From: Streptomyces sp. XD-27
GTDB taxonomy: Bacteria > Actinomycetota > Actinomycetes > Streptomycetales > Streptomycetaceae
Length of the DNA stretch: 64,000 nucleotides
NCBI RefSeq assembly: GCF_030553055.1
Contig: NZ_CP130713.1
Coordinates: 4,154,001 to 4,218,000, forward strand
Direction of reading: 5' to 3'
Of the stretch, positions 27,426-39,400 are shown piece after piece; positions within the stretch are counted from its first letter, which is position 1; each line of letters begins with the position of its first letter. The notes beneath the pieces are model-generated. The model saw only the letters and a list, made by a program, of their open reading frames with translations, searched no databases and was not told the DNA's origin. A program made the position numbers and the translations under genes.

Positions 27426-28613
27426 ATGTACGACGTCATTGTCATAGGTGCCCGTTGTGCGGGGTCGCCGGCGGCCATGCTGTTCGCTCAGCGGGGGTAT
27501 CGAGTCCTGCTCCTGGAGAAAGCGCGGTTCCCCCAGGACACGCTGTCCTCGCACTACATCCACCAGCCGGGGGTGGCACTGCTCGGCCGGTGGGGGCTGC
27601 TCGACGAGCTCCGCGCCGCGGGCTGCCGACCGATCGACCACCAGAGCTACGAGGCGCCCGGCGTCCGGCTCGACGGCTTCTCCCTGCCGGTCGACGGCTA
27701 CCGGACCACGTACGCGCCGCGACGGTACGTGCTCGACCCCATCCTCGCCGGCGGCGCCGTGGCCGCAGGCGTGGACTTCCGCGACGGCTGCGCGGTCACG
27801 GACCTCGTGTTCGAGGACGACCGGGTCGTCGGGGTGCGGTACACGACGCCCGGCGGCGCCGAGGCGACGGAGCGGGCCCGCCTGGTCGTCGGCGCGGACG
27901 GCATGCGCTCGCTGGTGGCCCGCAAGACCGGCGCGCAGAACGTCATCGAGCACCCGCGCCTGACCTGCACCTACTACAGCTACTGGGCCGGGGTTCCCGC
28001 GCACTTCGAGCTGTACGAGCGCCAGGGGCGCTGGATCGGCGTCATCCCCACCAACGACGACCTCACGCTGATCATGACCTACTTCCCGCAGGACGAGTTC
28101 TCCGCGGTCCGCACCGCGGTGGAACCCGCCTACCTCGAAGCCGTCCGCACGACGGCGCCCAAGCTGTACGAGCGGATGTCGGCGGGCAGCCGCGCGGAGC
28201 AGTTGTACGGCACGGGGCACCAGGAGAACTACTTCCGCAAGGCCTTCGGGCCCGGGTGGGCGCTGCTCGGTGACGCGGTGCACCACAAGGACTCCATCAC
28301 CGCCCGCGGCATCACCGACGCCTTCATCCAGGCCCAGTCGCTCACCGACCACATCGGCGATGAGCTGCACGACGACGCGGCACTCGACGCGGCGCTGCGA
28401 GGCTACGAGGACGACCTGGACGACACCTTCGCCGATGTCTACCAGGGCGCGCTCAACGTGGCCGAGCTCAAGCCGGAGGGCCGGGCCGAGATGCTGCGGA
28501 AACTGGCCGGTCACCAGGAGCTCACCGACCGGTACTTCTCGACGCTTTCGGGCGCCTGCTCCATCGACGATTTCTACAACGCCGAGCTCTTGACGCTGCT
28601 CGACCAGAGCTGA
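27426..28613 (+). CDS. FAD-dependent monooxygenase (PHBH/geranylgeranyl-reductase-like)
   Basis: 395 residues from ATG at 27426 with GAGAGG upstream. Rossmann start DVIVIGARCAGSPAAMLFAQ followed by RVLLLEKARFP, the DG-type motif VVGADGMRS and the GD motif WALLGDAVHHKDSITARGIT show a class A flavoprotein monooxygenase. RWIGVIPTND recalls the WxWxIP motif of flavin halogenases but the second Trp is missing, so halogenation is unlikely. It is placed between a carrier protein and NRPS1. Candidate jobs are N-hydroxylation of an alanine-type residue or hydroxylation of a carrier-bound amino acid. Which one cannot be read from sequence. Confidence 0.8.
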   Translation: MYDVIVIGARCAGSPAAMLFAQRGYRVLLLEKARFPQDTLSSHYIHQPGVALLGRWGLLDELRAAGCRPIDHQSYEAPGVRLDGFSLPVDGYRTTYAPRRYVLDPILAGGAVAAGVDFRDGCAVTDLVFEDDRVVGVRYTTPGGAEATERARLVVGADGMRSLVARKTGAQNVIEHPRLTCTYYSYWAGVPAHFELYERQGRWIGVIPTNDDLTLIMTYFPQDEFSAVRTAVEPAYLEAVRTTAPKLYERMSAGSRAEQLYGTGHQENYFRKAFGPGWALLGDAVHHKDSITARGITDAFIQAQSLTDHIGDELHDDAALDAALRGYEDDLDDTFADVYQGALNVAELKPEGRAEMLRKLAGHQELTDRYFSTLSGACSIDDFYNAELLTLLDQS

Positions 28614-28664
28614 GTGACGGCTCCCTCCCTGGTGCCCTGGTGTCCTGCCGATTTTGGAGAAGCA

Positions 28665-31600
28665 ATGATCCCGTTGTCGTTCGCGCAGCGTCGGCTGTGG
28701 TTCGTGGACCGTTTCGAAGGCCCGTCGCCGACCTACAACGGCGCTTTCGCCCTGCGGCTGACCGGTGAACTGGACGTGGGTGCGCTGCAGTCGGCGCTCC
28801 GCGACGTCATCGACCGGCACGAGGCCCTCCGCACGGTGATCGTCGAGGGCGACGACGGCGTCCCGCACCAGCAGGTGCTGCCGTCCGACCGGCAGCCGCT
28901 GGACCTGCCGGTCGTCGAGGTCACCAAGGAGGAGGAACCGGCGGCCATCGACGAGGTGGCCACCTCGACCTTCGACCTGGCCACCGACGTGCCGATCCGC
29001 GCCAGGCTGCTGCGGTGCGGAGCGGGCGAGCACACCCTGGTCCTGGTGATGCACCACATCGCCGTGGACGGGGAGTCCTTCGGGCCGCTGTTCCGCGATC
29101 TCCTCACGGCCTACGCGGCCCGCACCAAGGGCAGGGCCCCGGCGTGGGAGCCGCTCCCGGTGCAGTACGCGGACTACACCCTGTGGCAGCGGGACGTGCT
29201 CGGTGACGAGTCCGATCCGCACAGCGTGGCGGCCCGGCAGTTGGAGTACTGGCGGCAGACCCTGGCCGAGCTGCCCCAGCCCCTGGCCGTGCCCACCGAC
29301 CGGCCGCGCCCGAAGGCGATGAGCCGCCGCGGCGACATGGTCCCCTTCGCCATCGACGCCGACCTGCTCCGGTCCGTGGAGAAGCTGGCCGCGCAGGCGG
29401 ACACCACGGTGTCCATGGTCATGCACTCCGCCCTCGCGGTCCTGCTGCACCACCTCGGCTGCGGTGACGACGTGCCCATCGGCGCGCCGATCGCGGGCCG
29501 CACGGACCGGGAGCTGCGGGACCTCGTCGGCTTCTTCGTCAACACCTGGGTGCTGCGCGTCGACCTCTCCGGGAACCCGACCTTCCGTGAACTGCTGCAG
29601 CGGGTGCGGGACCGGGCCCTCGCCGCGTACGACAACCAGGACATGCCGTTCGAGCGCCTGGTGGAGCTGCTGAACCCGGACCGGTCCACCGCCTACAACC
29701 CGTTCTTCCAGGTGATGCTCGCCTGGCAGCCGCCCGTGCCGCAGATGGAGTTCCCCGGCCTCGCCGCACAGGCCGAGCGGCTCGAGACCAGGACGGCCAA
29801 GTTCGACCTGTTCTTCGACATCATCCCGAACGCGTCGGGCGGGGCGCGCTGCCGTCTGGAGTACGCCACCGACCTGTTCGACCGGGACACGGCCGAGGAC
29901 ATCGCGGCCCGGTTCGTGCGTGTCCTCGGCCGACTCGCGGCCGACGCGGAGGGCCGGATCGGCGGCATCGACACGCTCGGCGCGACCGAGCGTGACCGCA
30001 TACTCGGCCAGTTCAACGACACGGCCACCGCCGAGTCCGAGCTGACCGTCCCTGAGCTGTTCGAAAGCCAGGTGGCCAGGACGCCGGACGCCCCGGCGAT
30101 CGTCTGCGACGACCGGACGCTGACCTACCGGGAACTCGACGACCGGGCGAACGGCGTCGCGCGGGAGCTGGTCCGGCGCGGTGCCGGGCCGGAGGACCTG
30201 GTGGTCCTCGCCCTGCCGCGCACGGAGGACCTGGTGGTCGGCCTGCTCGGCATCCTCAAGTCCGGTGCCGGGTACCTGCCGATGGACCCGCAGTACCTCG
30301 CCGGGCGAGCGGAGAGCGTGCTGTCCGAAGCGGCCCCGCGGTTCGCGGTGACCGACACCGAGACGTGGCGGGAGCTGCCGCACCACGACATGGCGGCCGT
30401 CCTCCTCGACGACCGCACGGCCTGGGCCTCGCCCGACGGGCCCCTTGACGGCGCGGTCCGGGTCTCGCCGCCGGCCCCGGACAACCTGGCGTACGTCATG
30501 TACACCTCCGGCTCCACGGGCAAGCCGAAGGGCGCCGCGATCACCCACCGCAACGTCGTCAACGGCGTGCGGGAGCTGGTGCGCGTCCTGGACGCGCCGC
30601 CCAACTGGCGCATGCTCGCCGGCACTTCGGTCAACTTCGACGTCTCGGTCTTCGAGCTGCTTACCACCCTGTCCACCGGCGGCACGGCCGAAGTCGTGCC
30701 GAACGCGCTGACGCTCGCCGAGCGGGGCTCCTGGGACGGCCACGTCATCAGCGCGGTCCCCTCGGTGCTCGGGGAACTGGTCGGCCACCTGGAGAAGGCG
30801 ACGGACGTGCGCACGGTCGTCTTCGCGGGCGACGTGCTCCCGGCCCGGCTCGTGCGTCAGGTGCGCGAGGCCCTGCCCGGGGCGCGGATCGTGAACTCCT
30901 ACGGGCAGAGCGAGAGCTTCTACGCCACCACGTTCTCCCTCGCGCCGTCCGATGAGTGGCCGGACAGCGACGTCGCGCCCATCGGCACCCCGCTGGGCAA
31001 CATGCGGGCCTACGTCCTCGGCCCTGGACTCGCCCCGGTGCCGCAGGGCGCGATCGGTGAGCTGTACGTGGTCGGCACCTGCCTGGGCCGCGGCTACCAC
31101 GGCCGCCCTGGCCTGACCGCCGAGCGCTACGTGGCGAACCCGTTCGGCCCCGCGGGCGAGCGGATGTACCGCACGGGCGACCTGGCCCGCTGGAACGCCA
31201 AGGGTGAGCTCGAATGCCTCGGCCGCAGCGACGGCCAGGTGAAGGTGCGCGGCTTCCGCATCGAAACGGCCGAGGTCGAGGCCGTGTGCGCGCAGCACCC
31301 CGGGATCAGCGAGGCGGTGGTGGTCAGCCGCGAGGTGCCCTCGGGCGGGCGGCGGCTCGTCGCGTACGTGGTGCACGTCGGCGAGGGCGCCGTCGGCGAC
31401 GACGGTGCCGGCGGGATCGGCGACGTGACGGATGTGATGGCCGGTGCCTCGGCCGCCGAGCTGCGCAAGTTCGTCGCGGCACGGCTGCCCGACTACATGG
31501 TGCCTTCGGCCTTCGTGACCCTCGGCCGCCTGCCGCTCGGGCCGACCGGCAAGCTGGACCGCTCGGCGCTGCCCGAACCGGAGTTCGTCGGCGAGACCTA

Positions 31601-34600
31601 CCGGGAGCCCGCCACCGAGGCCGAGGCGATCATCACCGCGGCGTACGCGGACGTACTCGGCGTGGACCGGGTCGGCGCCGACGACGACTTCTTCGTCGTG
31701 GGCGGGGACAGCCTGCGGTCGATCCAGGTGGTGGCGCGGGCCCGGGCCAGGGGCCTGGACCTCACCACGCGGGAGATCTTCGAGTACCGCACGGCGGCCC
31801 GGCTGGCCGAGGCGGCCGCCGCCCGCCCGGACCGCGCGCCCGCGCTGGCGGAGGACGAGGGCGGCGGTGTCGGACCGATGCCGCTGCAGCCCGTCGCGCG
31901 GCATGTGTTCGAGCACGGCGGCGTGACGAACCGATTCGCCATGGCGATGGCCCTTGAGCTTCCCGAGGGCATCGACGCGGACGGTCTGGCCGCGACACTG
32001 GACGCCGTGCTCGACCGGCACGACCTCCTGCGCGCCCAGTTGGTGCGCGGCGACGAGCCCTCCCTCGTCGTGCGTCCGCAGGGCTCCGTGCGGGCGGCGG
32101 ACCTGATCCGCCGGGTCGCCTGCGACGGCCGGTGGGACGACGTGCCCCTGCTCGACCTGGCGAAGCGGGAGCTGGACGAGGCGGCCGGGCGGCTCGACCC
32201 GGAAGCCGGGACCATGGCGGACTTCGTCTGGTTCGCCGCGGAGCAGGGCGCGGGCCGGCTGTTCGTGGTGCTGCACCACCTGGTGGTGGACGGAGTCTCC
32301 TGGCGGATCCTCATGTCGGACTTCGCCGAGGCCTGGCAGCAGGTCAGGTCGGGCCGCACGCCCGAGCTGCCCGCGGTCGGCACGTCGGCCCGCCGCTGGG
32401 CGTCGGCCCTTGAGACCGAGGCGCTCGCCCCGGAGCGGGAAGCGGAACTGGCGTTCTGGCGGGACATGCTCGAGACGCCGACCCCCCTGCTCGGCACGCG
32501 GGCGCTCGACCCGGCGGTGGACGGGATGGCCACGGTCGACACCGTGCGGGTGCAGCTCTCCGCCGAGGTCACCGAGGCCGTGCTGACCAAGCTTCCCGCG
32601 GCCTTCAGGAGCACCGGGACCGATGTGCTGCTGGCCGCGCTCGCCCTGGCGGTGAACCGGTGGCGGGGCACGGACCGCTCGACCCTGGTCCGCCTCGAAG
32701 GGCACGGCCGTGAGGAGGACATCGTCCCCGGGGCCGACCTCTCCCGGACCGTCGGCTGGTTCACCAGCATGTACCCGGCCCGGGTCGACGTGGGCGGAGT
32801 GGACCTGGCCGACGTGCTGACCGGCGGCCCCGCGGCCGGTCAGGCGATCAAGCTGGTCAAGGAGCAGTTGCGCGCGATCCCGGACAAGGGCGTGGGCTAC
32901 GGCCTGCTGCGCTATCTGAACCCGGAGACCGCCCCGCAGCTCGCCGACTACCCGGCGCCGCAGATCGGCTTCAACTACCTCGGCCGGATCTCCGACGCCG
33001 ACGTGCCCGAGCACCTGCGCGGGCACGGGTGGGGACCGGCGGACTGGTCCGCCGAGCTGATCCCGGCGCCCGACGCGGACCTGCCCGCGCTGTCCGCGCT
33101 CGAGGTCAACTCGGTCGCCACGGAGACCACCGACGGCACCCGCCTGCAGACCGTCTTCATGTTCCCCACCGGGGTGCTGTCCCGTGAACGGACCGCCGAA
33201 CTGGCCGAGTTGTGGGTCGAGGTGCTGCGCGGCATGGCCGCGCACGCCGCCCGCCCCGGCATCGGCGGCCTGACGCCATCGGACGCCCCGCTGGTCTCGG
33301 TGCGCCAGACGGAGATCGAAGCCTGGGAGCAGCGCTACGGCCGACTGGCCGAGGTGTGGCCGCAGGCCCCGGGCCAGTCCGGGATCCAGTTCCAGGCCGC
33401 GATCGCCGACGGTTCGTTCGACGTCTACCACATGCAGTTCGTGCTGAGCCTGTCCGGGCACGTGGACCCGGCGCGCATGCGGGCGGCCGGGCAGGCCCTC
33501 CTCGACCGCTATCCCAACCTGGGCTCCGCGTTCCTCACCGCGGTCGACGGCGATCCGGTGCAGGTCGTGGCGGAACACGTGACCCTGCCGTGGCGGCACG
33601 TCGACCTGACCGGCCGGAGCGAAGCCGAGCAGGAAGCGGCGCTCGACACGGCACTCGCCGACGACCGGGCCGACCGGCTCGACCCGCACCGGCCGCCGCT
33701 GTTCCGCATGGCCCTGCTCACCTACGGGCCGCAGCAGGCGAAACTCATCATCACGGCGCATCACACGGTGTTCGACGGCTGGTCGTCCCCGCTGGTGTTC
33801 AAGGACCTGATCGAGCTGTACGCCGGAACCCGCGAGCTTGCTCCGGTCCGCAGCTACGGCGACTACCTGGCCTGGCTGTCCACGCGGGACCGGGAGGAGT
33901 CGGCCGCCCGGTGGGCCGCCGAGCTCGCCGGGTTCGACCAGCCGACCCTCGTGGTGCCGAACGCCCCGCTCCAGGAGGCGGCGACCGCCCTCGGGCGGGT
34001 CGAGGTGCCCCTGTCCATCGACAAGGGGCGTGAACTCGCCCGGCGCGCCGCGGCACTCGGCGTCACGCTGAACACGCTCGTGCAAGGGGCGTGGGCGATC
34101 CTGCTCTCGAAGCTGACGGGGCAGCAGGACGTGGTGTTCGGCGCCGCCGTCAACGGGCGCCCGGCGGATCTCGCCGGTTCGGACGCGATGGTCGGCCTGT
34201 TCATCAACACCCTGCCGACCAGGGCCTTCTGCCGACCCGACCAGCGCATGGGTGACGTCATCACCGAGCTCCAGGACCGGCAGACGGCGCTGCTCGACCA
34301 CCACCACTACGGTCTTGCCGACATCCAGCGAGGCATCGGGCTGCCCGCCCTGTTCGACACGATCGTCGTGTTCGAGAACTACCCGGTCGACCGCGAGGGC
34401 ATCGTCGACGCGAACCTCGCGGCGGGATTCCAGATCGACTCCATCCGGCCGTTCGCGGGCTCGCACTACGCCCTCACGCTCAACGCCTCTGACCCCTATC
34501 TGCGGCTCTCCCTCGACTACCGGAAGAACCTCTACGAGCGCGAAGCGGCCGAGGAGATCGCCGCCCGGTTCGTCCGGGTCCTCGAGCAGGTGCTCGTGGA

Positions 34601-36434
34601 TCCGTCGGTGCCGGTGGGCGCTGTCGAGGTGCTGGGGGAGGAGGAGCGGGACTGGTTGGTGCGCCGGGTCAATGACACGGCGCAGCCGGTGGCGGCGGAT
34701 ACGCTGCCGGGTGCGTTCGAGGCGCAGGTGGAGCGTGATCCTGACCTGGTCGCCTTGATCGGTGAGCAGGAGAGGTTGACGTACGGGGAGTTCAACCGGC
34801 GTGCCAACCGGTTGGCGCATTGGCTGGTCGAGCAGGGTGCGGGTCCCGAGCAGCTGGTCGCGGTGCGTATCCCGCGGTCTGTCGATCTGATGGTGGCGAT
34901 CTACGCGGTCGTCAAGGCGGGCGCGGCGTACGTGCCGATCGACACCGAACTGCCCGAGGACCGGGTGGAGCATGTGCTGGCGGGTGCGAAGCCGCTGCTG
35001 GTGCTCGATGAGGAGCTTCCGGACGTGTCCGGGTATCCGGAGGCGAACCCGGAGCGGGTGCTCTCGCCGGACAACGCGGCGTATGTCATCTTCACCTCGG
35101 GGTCCACTGGTGGTCCCAAGGGTGTGCAGGTGTCGCACCGGTCGATCATGAACCGGTTGCAGTGGGGCCTGTCGCACTTCGATGTCGGCACCGAGGACCG
35201 GGTGCTGCTGAGCACGTCGGCGAGTTTCGATGTGTCGGTGCCGGAGTTGTTCGCGCCATTGCAGGTGGGTGCGGCTGTGGTGATCGCGCGTCCGGACGGG
35301 CGGCGGGATCCGTCGTATCTGGCCGAGTTGATCCAGCGGGAGCGGGTGACCGGCGCGGACTTCGTACCGTCCTTGCTTGAGGTGTTCATCACCGAGCCGA
35401 CAGCGGCTCGGTGCACCAGCCTGCGCTGGATCGAGGTCGCGGGTGAGGCGTTCCCGGCCGCGCTGGCGAACAAGGTCGTCGATGTGCTGCCGGGCTGCGG
35501 GGTGCACAACCTCTACGGGCCGACTGAGGCGGCGGTGGAGGTCACGGCGTGGCAGCACGTGCCGGGTGCGGACCGGGTGCCGATCGGCGCGCCGGTGTGG
35601 AACACCCAGGTGTATGTGCTGGATGCGGCGCTGCGCCCGGTCGCGCCCGGTGTGGCGGGTGAGCTGTATCTGGCTGGTGCGGGGCTGGCGCGCGGGTATC
35701 TGGGTCAGTTGGGTCTGACCGCGAACCGGTTCGTGGCCTGTCCCTACGGGGCGCCGGGCACCCGGATGTATCGCACGGGGGACCTGGTGCGGTGGAACGA
35801 AGACGGGCAGGTCGAGTACCTGGGCCGTACCGACTTCCAGGTCAAGATCCGAGGCTTCCGCATCGAACTCAGCGAAGTGGAACAGACCCTGATCGCACAC
35901 CCGGACATCGACAACGCGGTGGCCGTGGTGCGCCAGGACCGCGCAGGCGACCAGCGCCTGGTGGCCTACGTGGTGCCGGGCGACGGCAAGGCGGACGCCG
36001 ACGTGGACACCACGGCCCTCCTTGAGCTGGCCCGGGAGGCCCTGCCGGAGTACATGGTCCCCTCGGCGATCGTGCCGCTCGCGGAGCTGCCCATGACCAC
36101 GAGCGGGAAGCTGGACCGCAAGGCGCTCCCCGCACCCGACCACAGCGAAGACGCGGCCGTCGGGCGAGGGCCGCGCAACCACAACGAAGAAGTGCTCTGC
36201 CGACTGTTCGCCGAACTGCTCGGCGTGGAGGAGGTCGGCATCGACATCGACTTCTTCGACCACGGCGGGCACTCGCTGCTGGCCACCCGGCTCATCGGCC
36301 GGATCCGCAGCGAACTCAACGTCGACGTGAAGGTCACAACGGTGTTCCGCAACCCGACCGTCTCCCAACTAGCGGAGCGGATCGAGAAGTTGGCCACATC
36401 GAAGCGCCCGCAGTTGCGACAGATGAACGTTTAG
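28665..36434 (+). CDS. NRPS 1: C-A-T-E-C-A-T (probable D-Piz, then X)
   Basis: 2589 residues from ATG at 28665 ([15 protein letters not shown]), with GGAGAA upstream; the frame opens at 28614 but that lead lacks similarity. Module 1: C with HHIAVDG near residue 130; A with [11 protein letters not shown] near 612 and pocket D-V-F-S-V-A-S-Y-A-K, which I recall as the piperazic acid code; T with GGDSLRSI near 1013; E with HHLVVDG near 1204 and GWFTSMYP, giving a D residue. Module 2: C of the type that accepts a D-donor (HHTVFDG near 1699); A with [10 protein letters not shown] near 2143 and pocket D-V-P-D-E-A-L-V-E-K, unknown to me; T with GGHSLLAT near 2534. All catalytic motifs look intact. 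The A domain of module 2 contains a 978-bp tract identical to one in NRPS2. Confidence 0.93.
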   Translation: MIPLSFAQRRLWFVDRFEGPSPTYNGAFALRLTGELDVGALQSALRDVIDRHEALRTVIVEGDDGVPHQQVLPSDRQPLDLPVVEVTKEEEPAAIDEVATSTFDLATDVPIRARLLRCGAGEHTLVLVMHHIAVDGESFGPLFRDLLTAYAARTKGRAPAWEPLPVQYADYTLWQRDVLGDESDPHSVAARQLEYWRQTLAELPQPLAVPTDRPRPKAMSRRGDMVPFAIDADLLRSVEKLAAQADTTVSMVMHSALAVLLHHLGCGDDVPIGAPIAGRTDRELRDLVGFFVNTWVLRVDLSGNPTFRELLQRVRDRALAAYDNQDMPFERLVELLNPDRSTAYNPFFQVMLAWQPPVPQMEFPGLAAQAERLETRTAKFDLFFDIIPNASGGARCRLEYATDLFDRDTAEDIAARFVRVLGRLAADAEGRIGGIDTLGATERDRILGQFNDTATAESELTVPELFESQVARTPDAPAIVCDDRTLTYRELDDRANGVARELVRRGAGPEDLVVLALPRTEDLVVGLLGILKSGAGYLPMDPQYLAGRAESVLSEAAPRFAVTDTETWRELPHHDMAAVLLDDRTAWASPDGPLDGAVRVSPPAPDNLAYVMYTSGSTGKPKGAAITHRNVVNGVRELVRVLDAPPNWRMLAGTSVNFDVSVFELLTTLSTGGTAEVVPNALTLAERGSWDGHVISAVPSVLGELVGHLEKATDVRTVVFAGDVLPARLVRQVREALPGARIVNSYGQSESFYATTFSLAPSDEWPDSDVAPIGTPLGNMRAYVLGPGLAPVPQGAIGELYVVGTCLGRGYHGRPGLTAERYVANPFGPAGERMYRTGDLARWNAKGELECLGRSDGQVKVRGFRIETAEVEAVCAQHPGISEAVVVSREVPSGGRRLVAYVVHVGEGAVGDDGAGGIGDVTDVMAGASAAELRKFVAARLPDYMVPSAFVTLGRLPLGPTGKLDRSALPEPEFVGETYREPATEAEAIITAAYADVLGVDRVGADDDFFVVGGDSLRSIQVVARARARGLDLTTREIFEYRTAARLAEAAAARPDRAPALAEDEGGGVGPMPLQPVARHVFEHGGVTNRFAMAMALELPEGIDADGLAATLDAVLDRHDLLRAQLVRGDEPSLVVRPQGSVRAADLIRRVACDGRWDDVPLLDLAKRELDEAAGRLDPEAGTMADFVWFAAEQGAGRLFVVLHHLVVDGVSWRILMSDFAEAWQQVRSGRTPELPAVGTSARRWASALETEALAPEREAELAFWRDMLETPTPLLGTRALDPAVDGMATVDTVRVQLSAEVTEAVLTKLPAAFRSTGTDVLLAALALAVNRWRGTDRSTLVRLEGHGREEDIVPGADLSRTVGWFTSMYPARVDVGGVDLADVLTGGPAAGQAIKLVKEQLRAIPDKGVGYGLLRYLNPETAPQLADYPAPQIGFNYLGRISDADVPEHLRGHGWGPADWSAELIPAPDADLPALSALEVNSVATETTDGTRLQTVFMFPTGVLSRERTAELAELWVEVLRGMAAHAARPGIGGLTPSDAPLVSVRQTEIEAWEQRYGRLAEVWPQAPGQSGIQFQAAIADGSFDVYHMQFVLSLSGHVDPARMRAAGQALLDRYPNLGSAFLTAVDGDPVQVVAEHVTLPWRHVDLTGRSEAEQEAALDTALADDRADRLDPHRPPLFRMALLTYGPQQAKLIITAHHTVFDGWSSPLVFKDLIELYAGTRELAPVRSYGDYLAWLSTRDREESAARWAAELAGFDQPTLVVPNAPLQEAATALGRVEVPLSIDKGRELARRAAALGVTLNTLVQGAWAILLSKLTGQQDVVFGAAVNGRPADLAGSDAMVGLFINTLPTRAFCRPDQRMGDVITELQDRQTALLDHHHYGLADIQRGIGLPALFDTIVVFENYPVDREGIVDANLAAGFQIDSIRPFAGSHYALTLNASDPYLRLSLDYRKNLYEREAAEEIAARFVRVLEQVLVDPSVPVGAVEVLGEEERDWLVRRVNDTAQPVAADTLPGAFEAQVERDPDLVALIGEQERLTYGEFNRRANRLAHWLVEQGAGPEQLVAVRIPRSVDLMVAIYAVVKAGAAYVPIDTELPEDRVEHVLAGAKPLLVLDEELPDVSGYPEANPERVLSPDNAAYVIFTSGSTGGPKGVQVSHRSIMNRLQWGLSHFDVGTEDRVLLSTSASFDVSVPELFAPLQVGAAVVIARPDGRRDPSYLAELIQRERVTGADFVPSLLEVFITEPTAARCTSLRWIEVAGEAFPAALANKVVDVLPGCGVHNLYGPTEAAVEVTAWQHVPGADRVPIGAPVWNTQVYVLDAALRPVAPGVAGELYLAGAGLARGYLGQLGLTANRFVACPYGAPGTRMYRTGDLVRWNEDGQVEYLGRTDFQVKIRGFRIELSEVEQTLIAHPDIDNAVAVVRQDRAGDQRLVAYVVPGDGKADADVDTTALLELAREALPEYMVPSAIVPLAELPMTTSGKLDRKALPAPDHSEDAAVGRGPRNHNEEVLCRLFAELLGVEEVGIDIDFFDHGGHSLLATRLIGRIRSELNVDVKVTTVFRNPTVSQLAERIEKLATSKRPQLRQMNV
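34637..35614 (+). repeat. 978-bp perfect repeat, copy 1 (A domain core of NRPS1 module 2)
   Basis: Bases 34637-35614 are identical to 37762-38739 (offset 3125) on line-by-line comparison. The tract runs from the C-A linker to just past motif A5 and so includes all pocket residues except the A10 lysine. It uses many TTG leucine codons and T-ending codons, unlike its flanks. In this copy the unusual codon style continues to about 35750, beyond the identical part. Confidence 0.97.
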
Positions 36435-36445
36435 GAGAAGCGTCG

Positions 36446-39400
36446 ATGATCCCGTTGTCCTTCGCACAGCGTCGGATGTGGTTCCTCCACCGTCTGGAAG
36501 GTCCATCCGCGACCTACAACATCCCGTTCGCGCTGCGTCTGGATGGCGCGCTGGACACGGCGACCCTGGCCGCGGCGGTCACGGACGTCGTCACCCGGCA
36601 CGAGAGCCTGCGCACCCTGGTCGTCGAGAACGCCGACGGCACGCCGGAACAGCGGGTCCTGCCCCCGGAGGAGGTGGTCCCGCAGTTCCACGTGGTCGAC
36701 GTGGCCGCGGAAGCGGTCGACGAGGCGATGCGCGAGGCCGTGGGCGCGAGCTTCGACCTGGAGACGGAACTCCCCCTGCGCACCACCATCTTCCGCGTCT
36801 CCCCACAGGAGCACGTCCTGACGTTCGTGTTCCACCACATCGCCGCGGACGGGGCGTCGATGGGCCCGTTCCTCCGGGACCTGGTGTCGGCGTACACGGC
36901 CCGTCACGGCGGGAGCGCACCGCAGTGGGAGCCGCTGCCGGTGCAGTACAAGGACTACACGCTGTGGCAGCGGGAACTGCTGGGTGAGGACGGCGATCGG
37001 GAGAGCGTCGCCGCGCCGCAGCTCGCCTACTGGCAGCGCGAGTTGGCCGAGGTGCCGCAGCCGGTGCAGTTGCCGCTGGACCGGCCGCGGCCGACGGTGG
37101 CCGGCTACAGCGGCGGCCACGTCGACTTCCTGCTGGAGCCCGATCTGGTCGCCGGGCTCGGGAAGCTGGGCGCCGACCGCGGCGCCACAGTCCCGATGGT
37201 GGCCCAGGCCGCGCTGGCGGTGCTGCTGAACAAGCTCGGCGCCGGCGAGGACGTGACGATCGGCAGCCCGATCGAGGGCCGCACCGACGAGGCCCTGGCC
37301 GACCTGATCGGGTTCTTCGTCAACACCTGGGTGCTGCGCGCCGACATGTCGAAGAACCCCTCGTTCGGCGGTCTGGTGGAGCAGGTCAGGGACAAGGCGC
37401 TCGCCGCGTACGACAACCAGGACGTGCCGTTCGAGCGGCTGGTGGAACTGCTCAACCTGGAGCGGTCCACGTCGTACCAGCCGCTGTTCCAGGTGATGCT
37501 GGCCTGGCAGTTCGTGTGGCCGGAGATCGAGATGCCGGACCTAGAGGTCTCCCTCGTCCCCGTGGGCACCGACACCGCGAAGTTCGACCTGTTCTTCAAC
37601 ATCGTTCCGGAGGCCTCAGGACGCGCCTACGGGCGGCTCGAGTACTCGACGGAACTGTTCGACCACACCACGGCCGTCGACATCGTCAACCGGCTCGTGC
37701 GCATCCTGGACCAGGCGGCCGCCGACCCGGGTGTGCGTCTCGCGGACATCGGCGTGTTGGCGGAGGAGGAGCGGGACTGGTTGGTGCGCCGGGTCAATGA
37801 CACGGCGCAGCCGGTGGCGGCGGATACGCTGCCGGGTGCGTTCGAGGCGCAGGTGGAGCGTGATCCTGACCTGGTCGCCTTGATCGGTGAGCAGGAGAGG
37901 TTGACGTACGGGGAGTTCAACCGGCGTGCCAACCGGTTGGCGCATTGGCTGGTCGAGCAGGGTGCGGGTCCCGAGCAGCTGGTCGCGGTGCGTATCCCGC
38001 GGTCTGTCGATCTGATGGTGGCGATCTACGCGGTCGTCAAGGCGGGCGCGGCGTACGTGCCGATCGACACCGAACTGCCCGAGGACCGGGTGGAGCATGT
38101 GCTGGCGGGTGCGAAGCCGCTGCTGGTGCTCGATGAGGAGCTTCCGGACGTGTCCGGGTATCCGGAGGCGAACCCGGAGCGGGTGCTCTCGCCGGACAAC
38201 GCGGCGTATGTCATCTTCACCTCGGGGTCCACTGGTGGTCCCAAGGGTGTGCAGGTGTCGCACCGGTCGATCATGAACCGGTTGCAGTGGGGCCTGTCGC
38301 ACTTCGATGTCGGCACCGAGGACCGGGTGCTGCTGAGCACGTCGGCGAGTTTCGATGTGTCGGTGCCGGAGTTGTTCGCGCCATTGCAGGTGGGTGCGGC
38401 TGTGGTGATCGCGCGTCCGGACGGGCGGCGGGATCCGTCGTATCTGGCCGAGTTGATCCAGCGGGAGCGGGTGACCGGCGCGGACTTCGTACCGTCCTTG
38501 CTTGAGGTGTTCATCACCGAGCCGACAGCGGCTCGGTGCACCAGCCTGCGCTGGATCGAGGTCGCGGGTGAGGCGTTCCCGGCCGCGCTGGCGAACAAGG
38601 TCGTCGATGTGCTGCCGGGCTGCGGGGTGCACAACCTCTACGGGCCGACTGAGGCGGCGGTGGAGGTCACGGCGTGGCAGCACGTGCCGGGTGCGGACCG
38701 GGTGCCGATCGGCGCGCCGGTGTGGAACACCCAGGTGTACGTGCTCGACGCGGCGCTGCGCCCGGTCGCCCCGGGAGTGGCGGGCGAGCTGTATCTGGCC
38801 GGTACCGGCCTGGCCCGGGGTTACCTCGGGCAGCTCGGCCTGACCGCGAACCGGTTCGTCGCCTGTCCGTTCGGTGAGCCCGGTACGCGGATGTACCGCA
38901 CCGGCGATGTCGTGCGGTGGAACCGGGACGGCCAGGTCGAGTACATCGGGCGATCCGACTTCCAGGTGAAGATCCGCGGCTTCCGCATCGAGCTGGGCGA
39001 GATCGAGAACGTGCTGGCCGCGCATCCCGGCGTGGCACAGGCGACCGTCGTGGTGCGGGAGGAACGCAAGGGCGACAAGCGCCTTGTGGGCTATATCGTG
39101 CCCGAGCCGGGTGCCGCGGTGGCGGACGTCGATGACCAGACCGACGAGTGGCGCGAGGTCTACGACGACAGCTACCGGGCCTCCGAGGACCAGGCGTGGG
39201 GCGAGGACTTCCAGATGTGGACCTCGTCGTACGACGGCGAGCCGATCCCGCGTGAGCAGATGCAGCAGTGGCGGGACGCGGCCGTGGCCCAGGTGCTGCG
39301 GTACGCGCCACGGCGAGTGCTGGACATCGGTGTGGGCTCCGGTCTGCTCCTCGCGAAGATCGTCGGTGAGGTCGAGGAGTACTGGGGCACCGATATCTCG

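Noticed and set aside
27426..28613. Flavin-dependent halogenase
   Set aside because: Only half of the WxWxIP motif is present (WIGVIP) and the general fold is that of class A monooxygenases.
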